A stretch of DNA of 64,000 bases from a candidate division WOR-3 bacterium (lineage in GTDB: Bacteria > Hydrothermota > Tepidihabitantia > Tepidihabitantales > CAIPLT01), in NCBI GenBank assembly GCA_039801505.1, contig JBDRUV010000006.1, positions 1-64,000 on the forward strand, written 5' to 3'. This document shows positions 8,306 to 16,821 of the stretch, piece by piece; position 1 is the first letter of the stretch; each line of letters begins with the position of its first letter. The notes beneath the pieces are model-generated. The model ran no database searches. It saw only the letters and a program-made list of their open reading frames with translations, and was not told the origin of the DNA. The position numbers and the translations under genes are program-made.

Positions 8306-9422
8306 ATGCCCGACTTCCAATTTGAGATCGAAAATTTAAAGACCCGCCTTAAAAAAATTCAGGAGTTTCTTTGAGATTGAGCGTAAAAAAAAGCGTCTCG
8401 AAGAATTAATTCAAGAATCCGAAACACCTCATTTTTGGCAAGATCCCCAAAGAGCAAGACTGGTTTTAGCTGAGATTAAGAATTTAAATAGTTATGTTGC
8501 CGCTTTTTATGATCTTGAGAAAAGCGTTAACGAAACCGAAGAACTATTAACGCTTTTTTCCAATGATCCTTTAGTCGAAGAAGACCTAAGCGCCCAGATT
8601 GAGGAAGTTGCCCGAAAACTGACTGAACTGGAGAAGCAAAGCTTATTTTCCGGTCCAGATGATAATAAAAAGGCGATTTTGACGATTCACCCTGGAGCTG
8701 GTGGCGTGGAATCTTGTGATTGGGCAGAAATGCTTCTTAGAATGTATATTAAATATTTTGAACGAAAAAATTTTACATACACAATTCTTGACTATCAACC
8801 AGCTGAAGAAGCGGGAATAAAAGAAGCCGTCGTGGAAGTAGCTGGCGAGAATGCCTATGGGCATCTTAAGGCCGAAATTGGCGTCCATCGTTTGGTGCGC
8901 ATTTCGCCTTTTGATGCTAATCAACGCCGCCACACTTCATTTGCCTCGGTGTTTGTCTATCCCGAGATTGAGGAAATTGAAATTGAGATTAATCCTGACG
9001 ATCTAAAAATTGAAACTTTTCGAGCGAGTGGACATGGCGGTCAAGCCGTTAATAAAATTTCATCAGCAGTGCGAATAACCCATATACCCACAGGTATTGT
9101 AGTGTCATGTCAAAACGAACGCTCGCAGTTTCAAAACAAACAAAATGCGCTAAAAATTTTACGGGCCAGGCTCTATGATTACTATAAAAAAGAGCAAGAG
9201 AAAAAGCTTGAAAAATTAGAGGAAGCTAAAACCGAGATTGCATGGGGACATCAGATTCGTTCTTATGTGCTTTTTCCTTATAAACTTGTAAAGGATCATC
9301 GCACTGGATATGAAACGAAAGATGTGGAAAGAGTTTTAGATGGTGATCTTGATGATTTTATTTATTCGTATTTACTGTCAGCTCAAGCTAATAAAAATCA
9401 AAAAGAGGCTAGCAATTCTTGA
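8306..9422 (+). CDS. prfB: Peptide chain release factor 2, with programmed +1 frameshift
   Basis: Translation starts at ATG 8306 and runs 22 codons to an in-frame TGA at 8372-8374. The local sequence CAGGAGTTTCTTTGAG has an internal Shine-Dalgarno-like AGGAG and the slippery CTT-TGA, the classical RF2 autoregulatory site. Reading on in the +1 frame from 8373 gives a complete RF2 of about 371 residues. Visible motifs are S-G-H-G-G-Q (peptide release) and S-P-F (UGA/UAA recognition, specific to RF2). RF2 levels set the frameshift rate at its own UGA. A standard gene caller would start the protein too late, at 8679. Confidence 0.95.
8361..8374 (+). promoter_or_regulatory. Programmed +1 frameshift site of prfB
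   Basis: AGGAG, then TTT, the slippery Leu codon CTT and the in-frame stop TGA followed by G. The AGGAG pairs with the anti-Shine-Dalgarno of translating ribosomes and promotes slippage by one base when RF2 is scarce, as known from E. coli prfB. Confidence 0.93.
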
Positions 9423-9446
9423 CAAAGCCAAAATAATTAGTAGATT
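9419..9446 (+). promoter_or_regulatory. Promoter of proS, leaderless layout
   Basis: TTGACA at 9419-9424 (overlapping the prfB stop) and TAGATT at 9441-9446 with a 16-nt spacer. Only 8 nt separate the -10 box from the ATG at 9455, so the transcript would start at or within a base or two of the start codon. No ribosome-binding site is seen. Confidence 0.65.
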
Positions 9447-9454
9447 AAAATTCT

Positions 9455-10906
9455 ATGGAAACCGATCTTAACAAAAAAGAATTTGTAAAAGAAATACCAC
9501 CCAAAATGAGTAATCTTTCAGACTGGTACACCATGGTGATTCTGAAAGCGCAATTAGCTGATTATGCGCCAGTACGGGGTTGTATGGTAATAAGGCCTTA
9601 CGGTTATAAATTATGGGAGTTAATGCAACAGCGATTAGACAGGCGATTTAAAGAAACTGGACACGAAAATGCTTATTTCCCGTTATTTATTCCGGAAAGT
9701 TTCCTAAAAAAAGAAGCCGAGCACGTCAAAGGATTTTCGCCGCAAGTGGCTTGGGTTACCCAGGGTGGGGAAGAAGAGCTGACCGAGCGGCTTGCGATTC
9801 GACCAACTTCCGAAGCAATTATTTGCAGTATGTATGCTAAATGGGTTAAATCCTATCGAGATCTTCCAATATTAATTAACCAGTGGTGTAATGTCGTTCG
9901 TTGGGAAAAGACCACACGGTTGTTTTTGCGCACGACCGAATTTCTATGGCAAGAAGGCCATACTCTCCACGCTACTTTAGAGGAAGCCGAAGCTGAGGCG
10001 CTACGCATGTTAAATGTGTATGTCGACTTTGTCCAAAATGATCTTGCGATCCCGGTGATATACGGGCGAAAGCCAGAAAGCGAGAAATTTCCTGGAGCCT
10101 TACGGACCTATACATTAGAAGCATTAATGCCTGATGGCCAAGCACTTCAAGCTGGAACATCTCATAATTTAGGGCAATTTTTTTCTCGGGCGTTTGACAT
10201 TAAATATTTAGATAAAGATAATACCGAGAAATATCCATGGGGGACCTCGTGGGGATGCACTACAAGATTAATCGGCGCATTAATCATGACCCACGGCGAC
10301 GATAAAGGATTGCGAATACCGCCCGCAATTGCTCCGATTCAGATCGTTATCGTGCCGATCATTACCGGGAAAAACGACGAGCAAGTGCTTCGAAAGACCA
10401 AAGAAATATATGAAATACTCAAAAACGATTATCGGGTATATTTAGATGACCGATTAGAATATACTCCAGGCTGGAAATTTAATGAATGGGAAATGCGTGG
10501 CGTGCCGTTACGAATTGAAATTGGACCGAAGGATCTTCAGAAACAGCAAGTTGTCTTTGTGACAAGAGATAATTCTATGCGAATACCAGTTAACGAGCCT
10601 GAGTTAAAACCAACGATCCAACAGATTTTGTTGGCAATTCAGAATAGTCTATTTAATAGTGCCAAACAAAATTTATTAGAAAAAATATCCCAAGCTAAGA
10701 CGATTGATGAGTTTAACGCAAAGCTTCAAGCGAAACCGGGATTTATTAAGGTCTACTGGTGTGAGAAGCAACAGTGTGAAAATGAGCTAATTGAAAAAAC
10801 TAAGACCACACCCCGATGTATACCCTTAGATGAGCAAAGTTCCGGAAAATGTATTGTGTGTGGACAAGAGACTAACACCATTGTATATTACGCACGCGCT
10901 TATTAA
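9455..10906 (+). CDS. proS: Prolyl-tRNA synthetase, archaeal/eukaryotic-like type
   Basis: This enzyme charges tRNA-Pro. The class II core has motif 2 around V-V-R-W-E-K-T-T-R-L-F-L-R-T-T-E-F-L-W-Q-E-G-H and motif 3 around G-T-S-W-G-C-T-T-R-L-I-G. The N-terminus (D-W-Y-T-M-V-I-L-K-A-Q-L-A-D-Y-A-P-V-R-G) and the zinc-type C-terminal domain ending A-R-A-Y mark the short, archaeal-type ProRS of about 480 residues without the inserted INS editing domain of the long bacterial type. This form also occurs in Bacteroidetes, Thermus and others. Only a promoter with an 8-nt gap to ATG precedes it. Confidence 0.95.
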   Translation: METDLNKKEFVKEIPPKMSNLSDWYTMVILKAQLADYAPVRGCMVIRPYGYKLWELMQQRLDRRFKETGHENAYFPLFIPESFLKKEAEHVKGFSPQVAWVTQGGEEELTERLAIRPTSEAIICSMYAKWVKSYRDLPILINQWCNVVRWEKTTRLFLRTTEFLWQEGHTLHATLEEAEAEALRMLNVYVDFVQNDLAIPVIYGRKPESEKFPGALRTYTLEALMPDGQALQAGTSHNLGQFFSRAFDIKYLDKDNTEKYPWGTSWGCTTRLIGALIMTHGDDKGLRIPPAIAPIQIVIVPIITGKNDEQVLRKTKEIYEILKNDYRVYLDDRLEYTPGWKFNEWEMRGVPLRIEIGPKDLQKQQVVFVTRDNSMRIPVNEPELKPTIQQILLAIQNSLFNSAKQNLLEKISQAKTIDEFNAKLQAKPGFIKVYWCEKQQCENELIEKTKTTPRCIPLDEQSSGKCIVCGQETNTIVYYARAY

Positions 10907-10981
10907 TTTGATTATCAGTAACATCAAATCAAAATTCTTTATAGCTTAAAATTGACTCTTCCTCACTTGCTTGTTAGATAC

Positions 10982-12148
10982 CTAGAATAAATTACCATAA
11001 AGCCAACCAACGATCGTTGATAAAATGACAACTAGTAATACATAGGTCAAGGTTTTTTTAGTTCCCATGATGCTGCGCAAAACGAGCATGCTTGGTAAAC
11101 TGACTGCGGGCCCGGCTAATAATAACGCCAGAGCCGGTCCTTTGCCCATTCCGCTACCAAGAAGCCCTTGTAAAATCGGAACCTCAGTAAGTGTCGCAAA
11201 ATACATAAAAGCGGCGGAAATCGAGGCGAAAAAATTGGCTAAGAGTGAATTGCCGCCAACTAAGGATACTACATAACGAGAAGGAATAATTCCCGCGTCG
11301 GTATTAGGTCGTCCTAAGAAAAATCCAGCAGCAAAGACACCGGCAAAAAGCAGCGGTAAAATCTGCTGCGCAAACATCCAGGTTGATAAAACCCAATCGT
11401 GGCGTTCTTCACTACTGAACCATTTGAAAACCATAAAAAACAGTATAACCACGAGTACTGCTGTGAAGTGCCATTTAAGATTATACACGGCATTATAAAA
11501 ACCAATCGGTTCGCGGGGCCTTGACCAGGCAGCAAAGATAAGGATTAAAATTAACACGAGAAAATACAGCACATTTTGAATAAGACGCCGCGATTTAATT
11601 TGAGGCCCTGAGATTGTGAACTCATCATGCGGTTGGGATTTTTTATCTTTAAAGCAAACCGACATTAAAAGCCCAATGACAATTGAAAAAATCACAGCCC
11701 CAACTGCTCGAGCCATACCCATTTCAGCACCTAAGATTCGGCCGGTCATAATTATAGCTAGGACATTGATGGCTGGCCCCGAATATAAAAATGCTGTGGC
11801 TGGTCCGATGCCGGCCCCTTGGGTGTAAATTCCGGCAAACATTGGTAGCACCGTGCAAGAGCAAACTGCTAGAATCGTACCGGATACCGCGGCCACACCG
11901 TAGGCTAGTAGGCTATTAGCTTTAGGTCCGAAGTATTTGACGACCGCTTCTTTGGACATAAAGACACTAATTGCCCCCGCAATAAAAAAAGCTGGGATTA
12001 AGCAAAAAAGAACATGTTCTCGAGCGTATTCCTGAACCAAAAAGAAGGCCTCTAAAATTGCCGATTGGACGCGAACATGATTAAAAGGAACAAAATAGCA
12101 CACCAGAAAAATACTGGCAATGAGAAAAAACTTCGTGCGATTACTCAT
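10982..12148 (-). CDS. Permease of the ArsP/SO_0444 (YraQ) family
   Basis: A polytopic inner-membrane protein of 388 residues with about ten hydrophobic segments arranged in two halves. The first half carries A-V-C-S-C-T-V-L-P and a Y-S-G-P-A-I-N-V-L-A repeat; the second half has L-L-A-G-P-A-V-S-L-P-S-M, the internal duplication typical of the DUF318/ArsP permeases. Relatives export trivalent organoarsenicals or metal ions. The start overlaps the upstream thioredoxin-like gene (ATGA), and the operon begins with an ArsR repressor, which supports metal or arsenic efflux. The substrate cannot be told from sequence. Confidence 0.88.
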   Translation of the reverse strand: MSNRTKFFLIASIFLVCYFVPFNHVRVQSAILEAFFLVQEYAREHVLFCLIPAFFIAGAISVFMSKEAVVKYFGPKANSLLAYGVAAVSGTILAVCSCTVLPMFAGIYTQGAGIGPATAFLYSGPAINVLAIIMTGRILGAEMGMARAVGAVIFSIVIGLLMSVCFKDKKSQPHDEFTISGPQIKSRRLIQNVLYFLVLILILIFAAWSRPREPIGFYNAVYNLKWHFTAVLVVILFFMVFKWFSSEERHDWVLSTWMFAQQILPLLFAGVFAAGFFLGRPNTDAGIIPSRYVVSLVGGNSLLANFFASISAAFMYFATLTEVPILQGLLGSGMGKGPALALLLAGPAVSLPSMLVLRSIMGTKKTLTYVLLVVILSTIVGWLYGNLF

Positions 12149-12390
12149 TTATTTAACTCTTCTTGAATCCACTGTTTTATCTCCTCTTTCGATGGAATTC
12201 GCCCGGCACATTTTACCTTACCATTAATTACAAGCCCTGGTGTGCTAAGGATTTTATATTCCATTATTTTTTTAATATCGGTGACTTTTTGGACATCAGC
12301 CACAATATTAAGTTCGGCTAATGTATCAATTGTCCTCTTTTCTAGTTCCTGACAACGAGGACAACCGGTTCCTAAGATTTTTATTTCCAT
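12145..12390 (-). CDS. Small thioredoxin-like redox protein
   Basis: This 81-residue protein starts M-E-I-K-I-L-G-T-G-C-P-R-C, so the redox Cys pair is C-P-R-C at residues 10-13, and it has the S-T-P-G-L-V-I-N-G-K-V cis-proline segment. It belongs to the TM0996/MTH895 redox-active disulfide family often found beside ArsR and ArsP permeases. It may supply reducing power or bind the metal(loid). AAAGGAGG 6 nt upstream fixes the start. It overlaps the arsR reading frame at the front and the permease at the back. Confidence 0.92.
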   Translation of the reverse strand: MEIKILGTGCPRCQELEKRTIDTLAELNIVADVQKVTDIKKIMEYKILSTPGLVINGKVKCAGRIPSKEEIKQWIQEELNK

Positions 12391-12754
12391 GATGCCTCCT
12401 TTTAGATTTTAAGTTTTTTTCTTTTAAAAGTGCTAACAGAGCCGCAGCATCCTTAGACAATTTATCATCCGATATTGCCGAGACCATTTGCAATAAATGT
12501 TCGTATGCCTTAGCCCCTAATTTAGAGACCGAATAATACACAAACCTTCCTCGGCGGTTTTCGATAACTAGGCCAGAGAGTTTTAAGGTCTTTAAGTGTC
12601 GCGAGATATTATACTGATTTTCTTTAAGCACCGCCATAAGTTCGCATACGCACATTTCACAATTAGCTCCGCGTAACACCCAGAAGATCCGGAATCGGGT
12701 CCGGTCGGCGAGTGCCTTTAAGATATTCAATAATTGATCAAGCACCAGTTCCAT
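12326..12754 (-). CDS. ArsR family metalloregulator
   Basis: A winged-helix repressor with L-K-A-L-A-D-R-T-R-F-R-I-F-W-V-L, the sensing motif C-E-M-C-V-C-E-L and a recognition segment N-I-S-R-H-L-K-T-L-K-L-S-G-L-V. The C-V-C-E-L cysteines are the usual As(III)/Sb(III) site of ArsR. I take ATG 12754 because the upstream ATG at 12793 lies right after the -10 box, ahead of the likely transcript start. The frame runs 65 nt into the thioredoxin-like gene; the basic 25-residue tail is unusual and could reflect a frameshift. It probably represses its own three-gene operon. Confidence 0.9.
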   Translation of the reverse strand: MELVLDQLLNILKALADRTRFRIFWVLRGANCEMCVCELMAVLKENQYNISRHLKTLKLSGLVIENRRGRFVYYSVSKLGAKAYEHLLQMVSAISDDKLSKDAAALLALLKEKNLKSKRRHHGNKNLRNRLSSLSGTRKEDN

Positions 12755-12767
12755 AAGCTTACCTATT

Positions 12768-12795
12768 ATATGCATATTTGCACATACAAGCATAT
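12768..12795. promoter_or_regulatory. Likely ArsR operator
   Basis: ATATGC at 12768 and GCATAT at 12790-12795 are the outer arms of an imperfect 28-bp dyad. It lies just downstream of the -10 box at the expected transcript start of the arsR operon, the usual ArsR-type position. Binding is inferred from position and symmetry only. Confidence 0.6.
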
Positions 12796-12822
12796 ATTAC
12801 CTCTAAAGATTAAACTTGTCAA
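12794..12822 (-). promoter_or_regulatory. Promoter of the arsR operon
   Basis: On the minus strand TTGACA (12822-12817) and TAATAT (12799-12794) are separated by 17 nt. This near-consensus promoter abuts the dyad at 12768-12795 and decides against the upstream ATG at 12793 as the arsR start. Confidence 0.8.
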
Positions 12823-12918
12823 GGGGAATTTTTATATGTATTGCTATGTTCGATAACTTCTATCTGCTTATTGACCCGTAATTGGAAAACAGCATTAGGG
12901 AAAGCTGGGCTTCAGTTT

Positions 12919-13959
12919 TTATTTGTTCGTTTCCTGCCAGATAACGCGGCCGCTTTTGTCAATATATGCCTCTTTGCCCATGATGGTTACTTTAGCTAGG
13001 CCATTAATAAAAGGGCGAGCTGATTCGTATGTTGGCTCAATTAAGAACCTTCCGGCGCTATCTATGTATCCCCATTTATCATCTAGTTTTACGGCTGCCA
13101 AACCTTCCGAGAAATCATAGGCATCTTGATATTTGGGCGGGCTAATATAACTGCCGGTTTTATTAATAAAGCCATAATACCCATTGTAGTATTCATCAAA
13201 GACCATAACTCGCGCTATCCCTTGGCTAAAGTCAAATGCTTCGTCATATTGAACCTTTATAACCAATTCACCAGTCTTGTCGATATATCCCCATTTATCT
13301 AGAAAGATATGGTCTTGGGTGATAACCCCAACCGCAGCAAGTCCGTCCCGAAACGGCCGGGCTTTAAGAAATTGGGGCTTAATAATTATTTGGCCCGAGG
13401 TGTCAATATAACCATAAAGATCATTCAGCCTAACTGCAGCTAAGTCTTCGCAAAAATCAGATGCATCTTGGTATTTAGTTGGGATTTTAATTGTTCCGGT
13501 GATATCGATATAACCGTAATTCATATATTCCAAACTACCCAAGCCTACAACCGCTCGGGCTTGTGAGAAACCTTGAGCATAATCAAAGCGGGGTTCAATA
13601 ATTACTTGACCCTCCTGATTAATAAAGCCCCATTTTCCTTCGTCCCATTCGCCAATTAGAATTGCTGCCACACCTTCACGGAAATTAGTCGCATAGTCAT
13701 ACCGTGGCTCAATGACAATTTTTCCAGTAGTATCGATAAAGCCGACCTTTTCATTAAGTTCAACCATTGCCAAATGTCCAGAAAAGGGCCACGCATAATC
13801 AAATTGCGGTTTAATAACGACTTGGCCGGTTTTATCGATGTAGCCGTACTTATTTTCGATCATGACCGGATATAAAGATATCTGATCGGGTATGTTTTGG
13901 GCAACGGTTTTGGTCAATATAAAAAGTAGTATTAATAATGCTTTCGGGATGTCGATCAT
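12919..13959 (-). CDS. Exported WG-repeat protein, short paralogue
   Basis: A signal peptide (residues 1-21) is followed by about ten repeats of roughly 30 residues built on the pattern Y-G-Y-I-D-x-T-G-x-x-V-I-x-P-x-F/Y-x-x-A-x-x-F-x-x-G-L-A-x-V, the WG (KWG) repeat. Such repeats form solenoid beta structures of unknown partner. It lies 21 nt after its longer paralogue at 13981-15498 and ends in the same A-Y-I-D-K-S/T-G-R motif, so the pair arose by duplication. No sorting domain or anchor is visible. Function unknown. Confidence 0.88.
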   Translation of the reverse strand: MIDIPKALLILLFILTKTVAQNIPDQISLYPVMIENKYGYIDKTGQVVIKPQFDYAWPFSGHLAMVELNEKVGFIDTTGKIVIEPRYDYATNFREGVAAILIGEWDEGKWGFINQEGQVIIEPRFDYAQGFSQARAVVGLGSLEYMNYGYIDITGTIKIPTKYQDASDFCEDLAAVRLNDLYGYIDTSGQIIIKPQFLKARPFRDGLAAVGVITQDHIFLDKWGYIDKTGELVIKVQYDEAFDFSQGIARVMVFDEYYNGYYGFINKTGSYISPPKYQDAYDFSEGLAAVKLDDKWGYIDSAGRFLIEPTYESARPFINGLAKVTIMGKEAYIDKSGRVIWQETNK

Positions 13960-13980
13960 TTTTCAACCCGGATTATTTTA

Positions 13981-15498
13981 TTATTGCTGGCGCCAAACTA
14001 TCCGGCCGGTCTTATCGATATAGGCCTCTTGGCCATTCAGTTTAACTTTAGCTAAACCATTTTTGAAGGATTCTGCATATTCAAAAATCGGTTCTACCAA
14101 GTAGGAGCCATCGCGTCGGATAAATCCGTACCGATCATTAAGTCGTACTAACGCGATATCGTCAACGAAAGCACCGATTAGTTCATATTTCTTTGGGATC
14201 AAGTAATTGCCATTCTTGTCAATCAATCCGTACTTAATAACAGTGGTGTCAAAGATAGTGTTCGCAAATGCAGCAGTTAATGGATCGTCATAATTTTTTG
14301 TGGTATCACCCTTAATAATATCTCCAACTCTAGCTAGACCATCTTGAAAATCTTGGGCAAGTTGAAACTGTACTGGAATGACGATCTTACCAGTTTTATC
14401 AATATATCCATAACGGCGGCCAATGCAGATCCGAGCCAATCCACTAGAAAATGCTCTCGCATCGCCAACATGAGGGGGCAGAGAAAACACAATGTTCCCT
14501 TTCTTATCAATATAGGAATAGCCTTGAGCATCTTCTGTTTTCACTCGGGCTAATCCTTCGGAAAAGTATTGACCGTCAAGAAAAATTGGTTTAATTACTA
14601 CCTCGCCTTTCATATTCATATAACCGTACCGGCCGTTTTTCTGAAAAAGCGCTAGACTTTCACTAAATGCTCCGATAAAATCATATTCGGGTTTGACTAC
14701 CCATTTGTTATTGGTGTTGATAATACCCCATTTACCATTTTTCATAACTCGCGCCAAGCCATTTTGAAAACTATGCACATCTTCATAGATACAATCAATT
14801 ACCAACTTACCCGTCTGGTCAATAAAGCCATATTTAATCGTATCTTCCTTAATCTTTTTACCAACATAAGCTAAACCGTTGTTAAAGATTTTATTATCTA
14901 CTGATAAATCACGACCTGAATAATACTCACTTAAAGAAGCAAAAAGCCCCTTATTGGCAATATAGTTGTAGGTTTTGGCCGGGACAATAACATCGCCTTT
15001 CTTATTAATTAAGGCATATTCATACTCGTCCGATGTGAATATTTTTGAGAATTTAGCTATAAGCGAGGAAATGTCTTTACTATCCGACTCTTCACCGAAC
15101 TTTACTTTAGCAAATCCACCATTGAAATCGCTGGCTTCTTCGTACTGGCAGCGGATTACTACTTCACCCGCAGTATCGATATAACCCCAAGACATAACAT
15201 ATTTAATAGCCGCCAGGCCTTCCGAAAAGTCCTTAGCATTTTTAAATTTGGGTGGAATTACAACTTCACCCGAATCATTAATGAAACCATACTGGCCTTT
15301 ATCGTTCTTAATGATAAACCGGTTCGGTTTTTTCACTGACAAATCATAACCGCGAGCTTTTAAAATTTCTCTTACGCGTTCAGAGGGTTGCGTACCTGAT
15401 TCTGAAGAACCAGATGCCGAAGGTGGTCGTCGCCGCTGTCCGTAGCTAATATTTAGTGAAATAACGAATAAAAAAATAATTATAGATATGCGATACAT
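13981..15498 (-). CDS. Exported WG-repeat protein, long paralogue
   Basis: A 505-residue protein with a signal peptide ending near S-Y-G-Q, a basic and Ser/Pro-rich linker (R-R-R-P-P-S-A-S-G), and about a dozen WG repeats from residue 60 to the end. It ends A-Y-I-D-K-T-G-R-I-V-W like its neighbour. AAAGGGG lies upstream of the ATG and a near-consensus promoter lies about 30 nt before the start. It heads a transcription unit with the shorter paralogue. The ligand or partner is unknown. Confidence 0.88.
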   Translation of the reverse strand: MYRISIIIFLFVISLNISYGQRRRPPSASGSSESGTQPSERVREILKARGYDLSVKKPNRFIIKNDKGQYGFINDSGEVVIPPKFKNAKDFSEGLAAIKYVMSWGYIDTAGEVVIRCQYEEASDFNGGFAKVKFGEESDSKDISSLIAKFSKIFTSDEYEYALINKKGDVIVPAKTYNYIANKGLFASLSEYYSGRDLSVDNKIFNNGLAYVGKKIKEDTIKYGFIDQTGKLVIDCIYEDVHSFQNGLARVMKNGKWGIINTNNKWVVKPEYDFIGAFSESLALFQKNGRYGYMNMKGEVVIKPIFLDGQYFSEGLARVKTEDAQGYSYIDKKGNIVFSLPPHVGDARAFSSGLARICIGRRYGYIDKTGKIVIPVQFQLAQDFQDGLARVGDIIKGDTTKNYDDPLTAAFANTIFDTTVIKYGLIDKNGNYLIPKKYELIGAFVDDIALVRLNDRYGFIRRDGSYLVEPIFEYAESFKNGLAKVKLNGQEAYIDKTGRIVWRQQ

Positions 15499-15527
15499 GC
15501 AGCACCCCTTTCAATACATTTTTGGCA

Positions 15528-15555
15528 ATTGTAGTAAAAAAATGATGTTTGTCAA
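15528..15555 (-). promoter_or_regulatory. Promoter of the WG-repeat gene pair
   Basis: Minus strand TTGACA (15555-15550), 16-nt spacer, TACAAT (15533-15528). The leader to the ATG at 15498 is about 25 nt and holds AAAGGGG. Confidence 0.75.
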
Positions 15556-15567
15556 GGTAGATTAAAA

Positions 15568-16821
15568 TTAGAGAGTAGCTTGGATTAATTTCCTGATTCT
15601 TGGCAAATTTTGTATAAACCAAAAAGCACTTAGTAGGGAAATGCCGCCGGCAATAATAACGGTAGTTGGAGCGCCTAGTCGATGCGCTAAACTACCAGCC
15701 AAAAGACTACCGAGGGGAGTAGTGCCCATAAAAGCTAGCATATAAAAGCTCATCACCCGACCGCGAATTTTGTCGTCAACAATTGTTTGCACTAAGGTAT
15801 TACTACAAGACATCTGCACCATCATACCCAGACCGGTAAAGACCATTAAAATCAATGACAAATAAAGGTTTTTTGAAAAAGCAAAGGCGATAAGACTTAG
15901 TCCCAAAACAATTGCCGCAACTGGGATGATATCTTCAAGTCCTCGGGCATTTTTTCGCTGTGCGACAATCCCCACTCCGAGTAGCGCACCTACCCCAACT
16001 GCACCCATAAGTATTCCTAGTGTTTTTGGCCCGCCCCCTAATACTTCTTTGGCAAATATGGGCATCAAGACCGCATAAGACATTCCCATAATACTAATAA
16101 TTCCTAGTAATAGAATAATTGCTCTTATGGGCATAAATCGAAAAGTGTAATTGAACCCCTCAGCTAAATCTTTAAGTAAATTAGGGCGTTCCGCTTTTAT
16201 AACCTTGTTTTGTAATTTCATGGCCAGCAACGCCCCGATGACTGCCAAATAAGAGATCGCGTTGATTAAAAAGCATGTGGCCTCGCCAAAGGCACTGATT
16301 AATACGCCAGCTAGAGTCGGACCAATCAGTCGTGCAATATTTACAATTGCCGAATTTAAGGCGATCGCGCTTATTAGATCATCTTTATTGAGAATCAGTT
16401 CAGGAACAAATGCCTGACGGGCCGGCATATCAAAGGCATTAACAATACCCAAAAAAAGACTCAAGGCTATTAGCTGCCAAATTTTAATTCTTGTTAACAC
16501 GACCAGTATCCATAAAACAAATGCCTGAAGCGCACTTAATATCTGGGCCCACAGTACAATCTGGTATCGAGAGCTTTTATCGACAATCACACCCGCGAAA
16601 GGCATCACGACGAGTAATGGCAGGGAACTTAAAAAACCTAAGAACCCTAAAAGAAAAGCTGAGTTGGTTAGGCGATAAATCAGCCAGCTCATGGCAATTC
16701 TCTGCATCCAGGTGCCGACTAGCGATACAGTCTGACCACTAAAATAAAGCCGATAATTATAATATCGAAAAGCCCGGAAGGTATTATTGAGATCGATGGC
16801 TGGCCGTTTAAAATTCAACAC
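15568..16821 (-). CDS. MFS transporter
   Basis: A 417-residue membrane protein with twelve hydrophobic segments and the MFS_3 (enterobactin exporter-like) pattern: F-R-A-F-R-Y-Y-N-Y-R-L-Y-F-S-G-Q-T-V-S-L at the N-terminus, M-Q-R-I-A-M-S-W-L-I-Y-R in helix 1-2, F-A-G-V-I-V-D-K (motif A) and D-M-P-A-R-Q-A-F-V-P-E-L. Relatives are drug or siderophore exporters; the substrate here is unknown. The GTG start shares its G with the stop codon of the upstream gene, so the two are translationally coupled. Confidence 0.9.
   Translation of the reverse strand: MLNFKRPAIDLNNTFRAFRYYNYRLYFSGQTVSLVGTWMQRIAMSWLIYRLTNSAFLLGFLGFLSSLPLLVVMPFAGVIVDKSSRYQIVLWAQILSALQAFVLWILVVLTRIKIWQLIALSLFLGIVNAFDMPARQAFVPELILNKDDLISAIALNSAIVNIARLIGPTLAGVLISAFGEATCFLINAISYLAVIGALLAMKLQNKVIKAERPNLLKDLAEGFNYTFRFMPIRAIILLLGIISIMGMSYAVLMPIFAKEVLGGGPKTLGILMGAVGVGALLGVGIVAQRKNARGLEDIIPVAAIVLGLSLIAFAFSKNLYLSLILMVFTGLGMMVQMSCSNTLVQTIVDDKIRGRVMSFYMLAFMGTTPLGSLLAGSLAHRLGAPTTVIIAGGISLLSAFWFIQNLPRIRKLIQATL

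Noticed and set aside
8372-8374. In-frame stop in prfB as a sequencing error or pseudogene
   Set aside because: The surrounding AGGAG-TTT-CTT-TGA is the known programmed frameshift signal, and the +1 frame gives a complete RF2.
12755-12793. Longer N-terminus for the ArsR protein
   Set aside because: ATG 12793 directly follows the -10 box, so it would be ahead of the transcript start.
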